DNA of 64,000 nt, taken from Bemisia tabaci. Lineage: Eukaryota > Arthropoda > Insecta > Hemiptera > Aleyrodidae. The stretch spans positions 14,966,295 through 15,030,294 of the forward strand of contig NC_092799.1 in the NCBI RefSeq assembly GCF_918797505.1. Reading direction: 5' to 3'. Below the pieces are notes generated by a model. It saw only the letters and a program-made list of their open reading frames with translations. It was not told the origin of the DNA and searched no databases. Each line of letters begins with the position of its first letter. Position 1 is the stretch's first letter. Both the position numbers and the translations under genes were made by a program. Positions 10,238-21,731 of the stretch are shown one piece after another.

Positions 10238-10572
10238 CACGGAGAAAAAACTTCGTGCGTGGGACCCGAAGTTTAGGTCATATGGATCTCTGAAGTTTAC
10301 GGATTGAGCATCTGAACACTTCAGGTCCAGCTGCTGAGATTTGGATCACACATCTGAAACTTCAGTTCTTACATCTGAAGTACTTCGGTTTTCACATCCG
10401 AAAAACTTCGGTTCCCACATCTGAAGTACTTCAGATGTAAGAACTGAAGTCTCAGATGTGTAATCCGAACCTCGACAGCTAGACCTGAAACGTTCAGATG
10501 CTCAATACGAAAACTCCAGAGATCCATATGACCTAAACTTCGGGTCCCACGCACGAGATTTTTTTCTCCGTG
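10238..10572. mobile_element. G1, full palindromic MITE (335 bp)
   Basis: CACGGAGAAAAAACTTCGTG at the left is mirrored by ACGAGATTTTTTTCTCCGTG at the right. The arms run nearly to the centre, where ACATCTGAAGTACTTC pairs with itself. Half of a second copy (G2) is at 52.28 kb. Confidence 0.85.
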
Positions 10573-11336
10573 TGCATATTCGAGAAATTTCCTCTTCAGA
10601 TCAAGTTGACAGTTCAAGAAGTGACCATTAAAAAAATTGCATGCGACTGATTTTACTTTATGTACTTTTTGTCAAATGGAAAAAAGTAAACTGTCATGTT
10701 AATACTCTGAAAATAAATTACCTATACTTAAGATCAGAATAGATGATACAGTTGAGGAACTGTCCCTCAGCTGATGTTTTGAAGAAAATCTCCGCACCGG
10801 TATACTTTTTCACGTTTCAAATTTTCTTATACTTTTCCCGAGAGACACAGTATATTACTTTATCAATGCTTTTTGCAAAAGCTACGTCGAAGCACATGGA
10901 GTAAATTACATTTATTGTTATTCGAACGTTTCTTCTATAACCCTTTATTTAATTTTCTAGTATAAGAGCGATTAGAAACATTTCTCATAACAGATTTTTA
11001 GCAGGGGCTGATATTCACACCGATCACCAAGAACTTAAGTGTCTTGCATACATTGGACAACACAAATCACTCATTGCCGATGAAACACCGAGTGGTAATT
11101 TTTGTCGCGTCTCTCACGGTTAATCCGAAAAAACTGCCTTGCAATGTGTCGCGCGGAGACAATTTTGATGTCACTTTATGGTCCTGACCTTTCACCTTGC
11201 ATTAAGTTGCACAAAAATACTGATGATATGCTAACAATACTGCCCATTCTCAGTTCTGTGGTTCAATTTCATGACCTCCATACATCCGAAGCCACTAACA
11301 GCGCATTTAAGATCTAACATCCCCAAAGGACGAAAT
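10573..11336. other. Unassigned stretch, no gene
   Basis: AT-rich sequence without recognised repeats or exon-like open frames. Confidence 0.4.
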
Positions 11337-11475
11337 GAACTACATTTTGCGATTAGGAACTACAGTTTCTTAGTTAGTTTAGAAGCAATGTTTGTACCAT
11401 TAGTTTCCTTATGCACCTACGTGTTTTTACGGATGAGGTAGAAATTTTAATTCATAATCGCAAAACGTAGTCTAA
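11337..11475. mobile_element. AL1, small inverted-repeat MITE
   Basis: TGAACTACATTTTGCGATTA on the left mirrors TAATCGCAAAACGTAGTCT on the right. AL2 (61.55 kb) has the same ends and AL3 (52.6 kb) is a right half. Confidence 0.6.
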
Positions 11476-12023
11476 ACATGTAACCATTTGAATGTGATTT
11501 TTTAGACAGTTAAAAGCGAGAAGCATGTGTGCGCGTGACGGTTCAGTTCTCGTGGCAACAATTGCAAGGAGTGTAAGAAATAACACACATCAGGAATCTC
11601 ACGGATTAAAATTTGTTAACTAACGACTAGCCATGAAAAATTAATGATACGTTTAATTCGTCCGGTCGTCGGGGGAAAAATTCGCGGCAATTTCCCGCAC
11701 TTTTAGCGATCGACCGCTTGAAACTACTTAACTCGAGACCGCACGCGAGAATACATACACACGTCTCTCAAACACGAGAAACTGGCGAGACTGATCGCCG
11801 GCAAGATTATTTCGGCGCACGCGACAGACAAAAAGTAAATAAATAAAAGAAATCGAACCAAAAAAAAGAGGAAAACAAAGAGTGACCGAGCATTGGTGAC
11901 GCATGATAAATCGGTCAAGTTTGCATGCCCATCTTCGCGACGAATTACAAGCGCGAGTATGGACGGAAATCGCGCGAGTGAGAAGTTGGGTTACGTCGGC
12001 GACGTAGAAGACGCTACGGCCGC
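11476..12023. other. Unassigned stretch, no gene
   Basis: Mixed composition with a CG-rich end. Minus-strand open frames of 64 and 111 codons overlap here but show no known domain; I do not call them. Confidence 0.35.
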
Positions 12024-12028
12024 CGGCG

Positions 12029-12251
12029 CACGGTGGAAAAAGTGAATGGTGAAGTTTGGACAAGATACTAAGATTTTAAAAGCTCGTATAGTCGTTTTTA
12101 CAAAAAATATAATTTTAAAAGTGGTTCCATTGGTTTTTTCGTAAAATTTAGTGTTAGAGGCCCTCCGTAAAATTTAAAATGTCACGAAATAAACGACAAA
12201 TTTCGCAAATTTTGTAAAAAATTCAATTTCCAACCTCTCTGTTCCACTGTG
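12029..12251. mobile_element. R1, MITE with CGGCG target duplication
   Basis: CACGGTGGAA...TTCCACTGTG is framed by CGGCG on each side (12024-12028, 12252-12256). Inside lie TTTTAAAAGTGGTTCCATTGG and CACGAAATAAACGACAAA, shared with R2, R3 and R4. Confidence 0.8.
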
Positions 12252-12370
12252 CGGCGTTCGAGTTTGAGGAAAAATTGGAGACGAGAGATTGATTGATGGA
12301 GCTCGCCGAAGACGGTCCCGCGTTTCCCCACTTATCGTCGTTTTTGCCGAGAAAGAACGTAACTAGATTT

Positions 12371-12597
12371 CAATGTTGCCTAATTTCCTTGCGTAAATTG
12401 CCTTTTTACCGGGAGAATCTTGGAAATTTCTAGCTGAAAATTACACTGATTTTTCTTCTGATCTCGTACAAAAAATAAAAAAAAAAATTCAACATAAATT
12501 GTGCATGTTCATTCCTTTTAAAAAAATTGATTATTCGGGTCAATTTTGCAACCTTGGAATTGAGTTAAGTTCCTTCGTCCGAGAGACGAAGTTACAT
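12371..12597. repeat. AD1, interspersed repeat
   Basis: Matches 35.73-35.95 kb in order: CAATGTTGCC(T/A)AATTTCCT, GGAAATTTCTA(G/A)CTGAAAA, CTGATTTTTC, AGTCAATTTTGCA-like text and CGTTCCTTCGTC. A shorter piece is at 32.07-32.13 kb. Terminal repeats were not identified. Confidence 0.6.
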
Positions 12598-12874
12598 CGC
12601 GGATTTTTTGTTTTTTTGAGGCCGCGACGCGACGAACGCATCCGAGAGCGCGCGAATGATAAATTATGAATTTCGACCGCACGGATGCGATTGCCGACGC
12701 GCGAATAACAGCCGAAGCTGCCAGACAATGTTGCCATTTTCCGCCTTTTAATTCGCTTTTCAGGTCAAAGAAGAGCGGAGTGGTAACGCTGTTTGGAGGA
12801 TGATGGAGTACTACATTTTGGGAGGTAATACATTTGCCTCGATGACCCATTTTAATGTCCGCGACCATCGATAC

Positions 12875-13133
12875 TGCCGTGCTAAGGGAAAACGCCGTAT
12901 GAACATTCGAGAGTTGCCAAATTTCCTCTAGTAAAATGTTTATTTTTGAGGAAAATTATGAATATTTTCTCTTGAAATTTTTAAGTAAGAAAGATCTAAT
13001 TACGAAGAAAATTGTCTGAAAAACTGAACGGAAAGTATTCACAAGTTCCCTCGAAAATGCGTATTTGATCCATGTAAATTTGGCAACGAACGAAGGTTTA
13101 TACGACGTTTTTCCTTGGCCGCCAATAACGGCA
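12875..13133. mobile_element. S1, inverted-repeat MITE (259 bp)
   Basis: Starts CTGCCGTGCTAAGGGAAAAC and ends with the near inverse GTTTTTCCTTGGCCGCC...GGCAG. The interior is AT-rich and contains GAGTTGCCAAATTTCCTC and its mirror. S2 and S3 are copies holding other insertions. Confidence 0.7.
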
Positions 13134-13980
13134 GAATACGGAAAGCCAGGTTTCTCTCGTGTATCGCCAGAGCCAAGAGTAAGATGTTAGTTGACTATTT
13201 TTGAACTTTATTGACTTCAATGTGACCGTTTATCATGCTCTTAAATACCGATCTACTGATTCTAACAAACTGCAATTAGACTTCGACGAGACTGCGGAAA
13301 AAATTGAACATTTTATAAAAAACGTAACGAAATCAAAGTATCAAAGCGTTAGTTTTAAAAACTATCCATTGAGTTGTCATTAGATTTTTCGAAAGCTGCC
13401 AAAGGTGTTGGTCGGCGTTAATAACATGGTAATATTTAACTGGAATTAGCCCAACTACATCAAACGTTGCCTCAATGCATCTATTATCAATTTTTTTGAC
13501 CAGAAAACCGAGCCTTAAAGAGGCCTAGAAAGCCGAACCTGAAAATTTTGTTAGCCCATTTTGCATAATCTTTAAGAAATTCAAAGACAGCTTAGAGAAC
13601 TTAAGCAGTTTAAATTTCGGTTAAAAAATAAACCGTGAGAGAGAATTAAGCAATGTGAAGTACAATCAGGCAAATTTTGCTTAAATTCATCCGTATATTC
13701 CTGCAAACTGCAATTAGTGATTGAAATTAGTGAATGAATTAGTGATTTGAAAGACATAAAACATCTTCTCTGGCAACGATGCGCAGAGAGGGTCCATAAA
13801 ACATGAAGTTTCAGCCACCGGTTACTTGAATCGGTCGAGGTTAAAACCAAATATATCAGTTACACAATGAACCTAAGGGCACAAGCTCTCTTATGAATTT
13901 CAGGGCTCATCAGCGTCTCAACTTGCTAGATTTCAACACCGGCCACTTCACATGTAATCTGTTGACAAATTGAGTCGGCG
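13134..13980. other. Unassigned stretch, no gene
   Basis: No recognised repeat. Short open frames of 60 and 89 codons have no recognisable content. Confidence 0.4.
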
Positions 13981-14116
13981 CGGCGCACAATAGAGCAAGT
14001 CAATAGGAGAGGTAGGACAAGATGGAACATTTGAAAGCTCATTCTTTCTTTCATACAAGACGGAGAAGTTTAAAAGTGGTTTCATTGGTTTCCTCGTAAA
14101 AGGATGGGTATCGATA

Positions 14117-14533
14117 CATACATTCCAGTCGCTTTACAGCGCGCCCGGGCGCTCTGCGACACCTAATCGCCATCCTTGCCTATCGATCCAGAGGTCATCT
14201 GGTGAATGGCATCTTGTGATTTCATCTTGAATGCCATCAATCCACGAATTTGCTGGGCGTCCCCTACGTCTTCTCCCAGGAGGAACCCAATCTAGTACCT
14301 TCTTAGGCAACCTATCATCCGCCATTCGTTGAACATGACCATACCAGACAAGCTGTTTGGTCATAATTTCATGCACAATGTTCTGCTCGGCGTTCATGAT
14401 CTCACGGACTCTTTCGTTCCTTACGCGATCTCTCCTCGAGATTCCGGCTGATCTTCGCCAGAAATCCATCTCAGTTGCCTTAGGAATCTTTTTGGTACGC
14501 TCTTTCATGGGCCACACTTCACTGCCGTATCAC
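14117..14533 (-). mobile_element. 5'-truncated LINE insertion, 12-bp TSD
   Basis: The inserted block is flanked by TGGGTATCGATA at 14105-14116 and again at 14534-14545. It ends, on the minus strand, with AGCGACTGGAATGTATGTAT just after the stop codon, so the 3' UTR is only some 20 bases. Truncated 5' end, target duplication and a short repeat tail are the signature of target-primed reverse transcription. Confidence 0.85.
14134..14529 (-). pseudogene. LINE reverse transcriptase, C-terminal fragment
   Basis: This is the last 130 or so residues of the pol-like protein of a non-LTR retrotransposon, the part downstream of the polymerase domain. The start is set by the truncation, not by an ATG: reading from 14529 it opens YGSEVWPMKERTKK, and the YGSE.W motif normally precedes this region in insect LINEs. 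After it come WRRSAGISRRDRVRNE, LVWYGHVQRM..DRLPKKVLDW, the basic GRRRRGRP..SW.D and a final DR.GWRLGVAE before the stop. The catalytic FADD-box domain and the endonuclease are absent, so it cannot retrotranspose. The frame is intact, suggesting a fairly recent insertion. The clade (CR1, RTE, Jockey or other) cannot be fixed from this end. The copy at 60.2 kb belongs to the same family. Confidence 0.85.
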
Positions 14534-15030
14534 TGGGTATCGATAAGGGCCGTTTTTGGGCCTACCCTGAATTTCCTCAACTCTACAATTTTTTTGCTCA
14601 TTGAAGGTCTATATTTCACATAATATATCAAGATTTGGTTGTTTTTGGTCTCTTTTATGGTTTAATACTGGCCCGAATATGGGTCTAGAGGCTGATTTTG
14701 GCGAAAAAAGCGCTATTGACAAATTTGTGGTCGAATGCCATAAAATGGGAATTATTCGCTAGATTTGGCTCTCAGACCCATGTTAGGGCCGGCATTAGAT
14801 CCGAAAAGAGACTAAAAATGACCAAATCATGACGCATTATGCAAAAAATGGAGATCAATACACAGAAAAAAAAGTGTCGAGGAGATTCAACTTGAGTGGG
14901 CCCAAACACGGTCTTTACGATACCCCTCCTTTTCTGCGAGAAGCCCCTCTTAAAGCTTTCAATGAAACAAAACAATCTTCAGAAAAAGAAATTTCATATC
15001 CCACGTTTTCAATTGACGTAGTCCACTGTG

Positions 15031-16834
15031 CGGCAAGTCAGCGCCGGGCTCGTGGCTTTACTACAAATCCTGACCCTAGACACCTTTGACAGTCTCATCC
15101 TATTCATTTTCATTCGCAACGGGGATTGAGGGGCCGGGGGGTGAGCAAATAAAACGAATTTACACTCTGTTTCCATTGCAGTTGCGCGGTTCTTCGTCCG
15201 TTATCGGATCGATGACTGACGCAAGCCCGCGGTACATGAGCGCCGTTTGACTTTTGAAGGATTGTAACCCCGATACAGCTAATTTGTCGTTGAAAATCGG
15301 GCCGTTCTATGCAGAAATGACGCAACTCCGTTGCGGCATTTCCGTTGCTCCACCGACAGTAAATTTTTCGATGTCACTGGACGGAGGATTTTAAGAGCGG
15401 CATAACTTTACGGACCGTAGGCGTGTTTTGTGTTGAGCTGAGAACTCTCAAAACCACACTCTCGGTTCTGCTAACCATATTTTCTGTCCACACAACTGAC
15501 CGTTTCTCGTAGTTCGGTTTGTAATCTCGAACTAATTTCACAGTTCGGTTTGGTTTGAAAGTTCGGTTACTATGCGGACATATTCCTGCTAAACAGGACC
15601 AGACACAGGTGGGAAAAAGGGGTGTGCTCGATAATCGAGGGCCGTAAGAATAAATGGGAGTCATAAACGTTTTTAGGATAAAGATATTTTATTTCCCTGA
15701 CCCAATGGAATTACCGGAAAATTCTCGGTTTTCCAGGCCTGTGGACACCTCATAGGATGTCTAATATAATTTTATCCTTGATTTTTCGGATATGATCCTG
15801 ATTTTTTCGGATATTTGAAATGAAATTTCCTAATCTTTTCGCAAATAAATTGACTTTCGTTTGATTTTACTAAAAAAAAAAATATTTAATTAATTGTATC
15901 GGTTGGTCCACGTTTCCAAAAGCTAAACTAGATATAGTTAAAAAATGCTCGATGCACAAGGAATTTCCTGACGTAGGACTAATTTTCCTGATGATGGATG
16001 GATACATAAAAACTCCGCTTGGTTTGTACCCTTTCGGGCTAATACAGTTACCTACAAAGATTTTATTTTTATAAACTTGTGTAAAATATACCCTTGTCAT
16101 CCTTAGTATTTAAAATTTTAAAAAAAATGTAAAAATTAAAAAAATGCTGAAGAGTGGCCATGTATTCTTAAAAGTAGGTAGGTTCGTTATTAAAAGTTAC
16201 TGAAAATTGAATTTTTACGTTAATAATGATGGAGCGTCACTAGAAATTGAATTTATTCGTTAATAATGAGTGCCACGGATGGCAATTGAAATATTCTTTT
16301 TCACAGTAACTTCTAAAATCTGCACATTTTTTGCGATATTTCCTAGTGAAATTAAATTTCCTTATATTTTACAACTTTTCCAGTTTATACGGATGGCAGA
16401 CACCTGCAGGCTATCGATTTGGCCGCACGTTCTACGCCACGTTTGACGTGGAGCTCTGACAACCCGGTATCCAGTTTTCGAGGGCTTTTCCATTCGCATT
16501 AGGTGGGAAATGACCGGGAAAGCTCTGGGCGAGATACGCGCCGCTTATCCTGCGGGATGCTGCGACGGGTGGTTCGCGAGATTTCCCGCCATATTTCACG
16601 CTTATGACGCGCGAATCCGACCCGGTGAACCCCCGTCAGCAATTGACCCGTGCCGGAGTCAAAGGTCACCGTGCCAGTGACGACGCGTCCTGACTCCTGC
16701 CTCAGAGGCTGTTTCGCTCCGAGACTCGCGAATGAAGGTTTTTTTCGGGGATCAACGCACTTCGCCTCGAGATGATTGATGACGAACGTGTTGCAATCAT
16801 TGTCGCACGAACAGGATCCACTATTGGTCATGTG
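15031..16834. other. Unassigned stretch, no gene called
   Basis: Unique-looking sequence with GC-rich pieces at 15.0-15.3 and 16.4-16.8 kb. A direct repeat (GAATTTTTACGTTAATAATG and GAATTTATTCGTTAATAATG) lies near 16208-16270. A 112-codon minus-strand frame (16499-16837) starts with a Cys-containing stretch but has no recognisable domain or paired splice sites, so I leave it uncalled. Confidence 0.35.
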
Positions 16835-17249
16835 CACTGAAAAAAAAAATCCCGGTGTATTTACTAAGAAAAGGGTAAAATTACCAGGAATTCAGGGTTC
16901 TATTTGATCCCAGTTTTTTCTTGGTGAAATTATCATTTATGGAACTGGAAATTTTACCGAGAAATCTCGGTAAAATTATTGAACTTTCTCGGTAATTTTA
17001 CTGGACCTTGGTAAAAACGCCAATATTTTTTATCGACTGTGGTAGAATTACCGAGATAAAATGGCAAAGTTACCGGGAATTGATTACCAATAAAAGTGGT
17101 ATTCTTACCTGGAAAAAACAGTGAAAATACCGGTTTTTAGGTAAGCTTACCAGTCTGTCTTGGTAAAATTATCAATAATTGGTAAAGGAAGTGAGACGGT
17201 AAAGGTACCAACGGACCTTGGTAAAAACGCCTAGAATTTTTTTTCAGTG
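16835..17249. mobile_element. B1, MITE with CACTGAAAA ends (415 bp)
   Basis: Bounded by CACTGAAAAA and TTTTCAGTG. The body is a string of TTACCGAG / CTCGGTAA, GGTAAAATTACC and GGTAAAAACGCC words. B2 (48.31 kb) and B3 (62.65 kb) match end to end in the opposite orientation and with almost the same length. Confidence 0.9.
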
Positions 17250-17447
17250 TAAGGCACGGTAAAATGATTATAGAAGATTTAATTTTAATTTATATAAATT
17301 TAATTATACAAAATTCAAAAATATGTGTCTATTTCGATAACTTTATTTTCTTTAATCTTAACAGATTGATTACAATTTTAGTAAAGATAAATCGTACACC
17401 TTTTGATTGTTCTGAAGGAGAGTCAGGACTAATTTCAGGATTTAATG

Positions 17448-18590
17448 TTTAACATGCAGAATAATATCAGAAATTTTAATGAGTCACCCCTCATTAGCGA
17501 AAGTTGCGGGCCGATGAAGAGCGCGAAGCATCTTAAGGGGTGGGGCCACATAGGAACAAAGGGGTCGAACCTCGTGCGCAAATGTTACTTCACGGTTTAG
17601 GAGTGGATCGCTGAGAGGAGAAAGAGGTTAACGTTCAGGATAATATCAGTCTCTAATTAGCAAAAGTTGCTCACCGATAATTAGCGCGAAGCACCTCCAG
17701 GGGTGGGGCCGCGCAACAACAACGGGGTGGACCCCCGCTCCTTAATATAACTTCACGGTTAAGGATTGGGTCGCTAAGACGGCTAGCATAGTGTGGAGTA
17801 AATTATTTAAGTTCAAAGTTCTAACTTTTCTACTGTAACCGATGTAAGGCGCGAAGCACCTTTGGGGGTTGGGTCGCATAGCAACGAAGGGGTTGGGCCG
17901 CATAGCAACGGAGGGGTAGGCCCCCCATTCGTCAATAAAACATCACGGTCACTGATTGGATTGCTAAGATAGTTAGCATTGTGATGAGTTAATTACTTCA
18001 AATTCAAAGTTCTAATCTTTCTATTGTAACTGATGAAGGGCGCGAAGCACCTTCAGGGGTTGGGCCGCATAGCAACGAAGGTGGCCCGGGGCCCACCCCT
18101 TCGGGCCCCCCATTCGTCAATACAACATCACAGTCACTGAGTGGATTGCTAAGATAGTTAGCATTGTGATGAGTTAATTACTTCAAATTCAAAGTTCTAA
18201 TCTTTCATTGGTAACTTATGAAGGGCGCGAAGCACCTTCAGGGGGTTGGGCCGCATAGTAACAAAGGGGTGGACCCCCCATACGTCAATACAACGTCAGG
18301 GTCACTGAGTGGATCGCTAAGATAGTTAGCATCGTACGGAGTTAATTACTTCAAGTTCGAAGTTCTTACCCTTCTTTTGTAACCGATGAAGGGCGCGAAG
18401 CACCCCCAGGGGTGGGTCCGCATAGCGTCGAAGGGGTGGACCCCCAGTTTGTTACCATACTCGTTACAATGTTACCGGGCCCTGGTCATGGCAGCGAGAA
18501 GACAAGGGCATAGAAAGAGAGATTAGAATAGTGCGAGTTAATTACTAGAAGTTGAAAGTTTTAACCCTTCTATTGTAATACCCCCCCTTA
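17448..18590. repeat. I, tandem array of six 163-191 bp units
   Basis: The word GCGCGAAGC recurs at 17521, 17684, 17849, 18040, 18225 and 18393. Each unit carries CACCTTCAGGGGTTGGGCCG, GCATAGCAACGAAGGGG, a GGACCCCCC run, ACATCACAGTCACTGAGTGG and TTGCTAAGATAGTTAGCAT. GC-rich and AT-rich halves alternate within a unit. Units 3-5 are the most alike. Confidence 0.9.
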
Positions 18591-20014
18591 ACGCCACCCC
18601 GCGCCGTTAGAGCGCGCTGTTATGCATTTTTCCGTGGATTCGCCTGCAATTTGTATGATTTGTAAAGAGTGGGGTCCCGGGAGCTTTCCTGCTTCCCCAG
18701 AGGCCTTCTCATCTGGTCCGCGACTTGCACTCGTCCACTTTCTCGTGAGACACGACGTACCAGTCTTGGAGGCCTCTCAAATAAAATTACCATCAAATCC
18801 CTTCTTTTTTCGTTCACTAGCACCAAACGCATAATGCAATTTGCAGTTTCACTGGTAATCGACGGAGATGTAGCATAGATATAGTTAACGTCAGGTAGTT
18901 AGAATGAAAGTGTGAAACGGGCGGGCACTATTTAACATATCAGACGGACTCATCGTACAGATTATGTTGAGATACTTGAGGTTTTTTTATTATTTACGTT
19001 AAATCTTATCATTTATTTTTATTTTTACCTTTACTATTTATTTCTATTTTGCGTTTGTTTGATTTTTCTTTTAATTTTTACTGAGTGATTTGTTTTTGCG
19101 CGCGCCAAACAATCTGTTACTAATTTCTGTTTCCAGTGGTCCACGTTCCCTACGAAATTATTTTACATTATCCTAATTTTTCTTACTCTATTCTCTTATT
19201 TACACTCATTATATACCGCTCACATGTTTGTTATCCTTTCCGTGACTTTTATTTTATTTTTTTTCTTTTCATGCCTAAAATGTTGTTCCCTTCTTACATT
19301 TATCGTTTGTATTTACTTTCATGTTTTTAAACAGTTCAATAGAATCTTCATGGTGAATACAATTTGATTTTTTTATGAACCATGCATGTGAATCATACTG
19401 TTTAGCCAAGAAAACAGTCAGCAGATATTGCCGAATTTCTTTTAACGAAATGTTGCAACTGCGAAAAGTGTTGAGTTTTTCTATGAATTTCCCAGACATT
19501 TTTATTTACAATGAAGTTACGTTTTTGAAAATTTCAATGAGAAATATTTCAAACCTTTTTCCGAAAAAGATACGCTGTCGGAAAAAAACATTTACAACCC
19601 TTGAAAGCACATACCGCGTTTTTCCTTTTCACGGTCGCGTTAGATCGTACGTTTTTGAAAATTAAATTTGTGTTTCTTGCAGGGAAAAATTATTTTTTAC
19701 GGCATGCCGTTAGAGGCTTCAATGGATCGTATTCGATGGTGATTCGATGTATCGTTTGATTCAAAGCAATAGAAAATAACCTCAAACAAAAAATTTTAGG
19801 ATTCAAGTAGGAGAAGCTGAAAACGAGAATATTCCTAACAATTTCATTCTTGATTGCCATTTTAGACCCATAAGAATCAAAAAGCTAATACAAGAAACCC
19901 GTTCCCTGAGATTTTTCAATTGACTTTTCAGGCTATGTTTACATGTTTAACCAATTCATATCATGAGAATCTCACCTGTTTGATGTATCAAAAACGATCC
20001 AAAGACCTCCCGAT
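18591..20014. other. Unassigned stretch, T-rich on plus strand
   Basis: From 18990 to 19330 the plus strand is strongly T-rich. Acceptor-like pyrimidine tracts end at 19136 (TTTCTGTTTCCAG) and 19681 (GTGTTTCTTGCAG), but no exon with a convincing donor follows. No repeat family recognised. Confidence 0.35.
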
Positions 20015-20179
20015 CAGTGGCGTGGCGTGCTTTGCGATATATCGATTGATCGGCCATTTAAACCTATGGAAAAGTATCGATAAACAGGGTGTTCGCAGCG
20101 AACACCTTAATAATCGATTCTTTACCATTGGTTCAAATGGCATAACAATCGATTTATCGCATTTCACGCCACGCCACTG
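20015..20179. mobile_element. C2, hAT-like MITE (165 bp), perfect TSD
   Basis: CAGTGGCGTGGCGTG and CACGCCACGCCACTG ends, with the 8-bp duplication CTCCCGAT at 20007-20014 and 20180-20187. The centre contains the small palindrome GGTGTTCGCAGCGAACACC. Ends and 8-bp duplication are typical of hAT-superfamily MITEs. Confidence 0.9.
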
Positions 20180-20253
20180 CTCCCGATGTTATTTGAAACT
20201 GAAAAATTGAAAGAGTTTCTCACCGATACTTTGGACGAAGAGGACTAACTCAC

Positions 20254-20316
20254 ACACATAGTCATGCAGTCAGACTGGGAATCGAACAAATTTGAACTAC
20301 TATCTACAAAACTCAC
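20254..20316 (-). promoter_or_regulatory. Candidate recursive splice site RP1 with 63-nt RS-exon
   Basis: Read on the minus strand, a GACTAAT branch-point-like motif (20341-20347) is followed by the tract CATTTTTTCTGTTTCAG and then immediately GTGAGT (20316-20311). The juxtaposed YAG|GTGAGT is the structure of recursive splice sites in long insect introns. A second donor, GTGAGT at 20253-20248, would end a 63-nt exon if the reconstituted donor were not used. No repeat covers the site. Confidence 0.45.
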
Positions 20317-20558
20317 CTGAAACAGAAAAAATGGTACACAATTAGTCAAATAATAAAAAAAAAACCTCTTAAAAATAATCCATTTACAATAGTGTATTAA
20401 TACAAAAATTGTCATGTAAAAACAAACAAGAAAAAGAGAATGAAAAATTTATGAAAAAGTAAAAATAAAATAGAATAACCATGAAAATGAATAGTGCTAC
20501 ACGGCTCGCTTTCATTATTTATTTAAAAGGAAGAGAGAAAAAAGTCCAAGAGAAAATA

Positions 20559-20812
20559 TCGTCACCTTACGGACATAGTATCACAAGCGCCATGCAACGT
20601 TTAAAAATTTCCGCCGCAATTGTATTTTTTTACAGAGAAATTGTTCAACGAACCTGTCCTAAAATTTCACTGAATTTTCTATGTTCTATCGATAAAATTC
20701 AGTGAAATTTTGAAACAAATTCAACCAACAATTATTCTATAAAAAATTAAATGGCGCCGGAAATTTTTAAACATCGCACAGCACTTGTGATACTTTTGCC
20801 GGTAGGTGACGA
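20559..20812. mobile_element. H1, inverted-repeat MITE with TA TSD (254 bp)
   Basis: TCGTCACCTTACGG at the left and GGTAGGTGACGA at the right, flanked by TA on both sides. Arms contain CAAGCGCCATGCAACGTTTA and TTTCACTGAATTTTC with its mirror. H2 and H3 are copies. TA duplication points to the Tc1/mariner group. Confidence 0.8.
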
Positions 20813-21731
20813 TACCACCACCCGAAATTTATAACTATAGATTTTAATGACCCCCAAACCCGCGCATGAAAGTACCTGGGATATCAGTTCTGATGCCGGG
20901 TCTAATCTTCCTGCGAGGTCAATCAGAAAGGGTCTCAATAATTTCAGATTCCTTTTTATTAGAGATAAGGCTTTACAGATCCGCGCGGGTGAGTTTTTGC
21001 CGTTCGCGTTATCGAATCACGTTCGAGTGAAAGGATTGCCCCAAGTCGGGGTGAAACGATCTTGATTTTTCCTCGAATCACTCTGGCCTCTACAATTAAT
21101 CCGGTGCGAACGCTTTTCACAGACACTATAGAAATAGGTCAAAAGCCCTCGTGCTTTCCGAGAACTTGGATAATCTAAGGTCTTTTTTTGTACTAATTGA
21201 ATGAGGAACAAAGTAGAGCGAAGCATTATTTCAAAGGAGAATATTACGAGTAGGTATGGATCGGTCATGAAGAACGCCGACTGCATTTTGCAGAGAGGAG
21301 CCGAGATAATTGCAACGATGCTAGAGTTGTACACTCATTTAAACCTTACATTTAACATGTAATTAAGTTTACGAAGTGGTTATTTGGCGGTACCGTATCG
21401 TCGGATGAAACTTCATTTGTCGGTAACGTGCCTTCTATCAGCATATCCCAAACCAGAAAGTCTTCTCAGCCATTTGTAAAGAAATATGTTATACTTGAGC
21501 AATTTCAAACATGAACACAACATACAAATTTAGAATTATGCTCTTCTTCTTCTTCTGGGCCATGCTGTGTTTTTCCCACTTGAATAACATTGCTAACTAT
21601 TTAATCGCAATTTTATGTGATCGACTTTGCGTGTTTATTACGATGCACCCCTGAAAATTTCAGGAGAAACAGGAAAAATTGGCTTAAAAATTGGAATTTG
21701 GGAGTGATTTTTTCACAGAACATGCATCAAG
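20813..21731. other. Unassigned stretch, no gene
   Basis: No recognised repeat other than a short CTTCTTCTTCTTC run near 21541. Open frames up to 105 codons on the minus strand are not recognisable. Confidence 0.35.

Larger units (their letters stand above)
14102..14941. mobile_element. Q, fold-back element split by LINE
   Basis: Left end GGATGGGTATCGATA plus AAGGGCCGTTTTTGGGCC (after the LINE) mirrors right end GGGCCCAAACACGG...TACGATACCCCTCC. The arms continue inward (ATTTGGTTGTTTTTGGTCTC with its inverse; GGCCCGAATATGGGTCT with its inverse). Without the LINE it is about 410 bp. Confidence 0.7.
13986..15030. mobile_element. R2, MITE interrupted by Q and a LINE
   Basis: The left half (CACAATAGAGC to CCTCGTAAAA) and the right half (TTTTCTGCGAGAAG to TCCACTGTG) each align with R3. 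The two are separated by about 840 bp of Q plus LINE. Flanks are CGGCG (13981-13985) and CGGCA (15031-15035), one base short of a perfect duplication. Confidence 0.7.

Noticed and set aside
17448..18590. CRISPR-like regularity of array I
   Set aside because: Units are 163-191 bp and repeat along their full length; no short repeat with unique spacers.
19125..19140. Plus-strand acceptor (TTTCTGTTTCCAG) and another at 19681
   Set aside because: No open exon with a good donor follows either; isolated acceptor-like words are common in T-rich DNA.
20277..20287. tRNA-like B box (GTTCGATTCCC, minus strand)
   Set aside because: No A box, no cloverleaf and no acceptor stem can be built; at most a SINE remnant.
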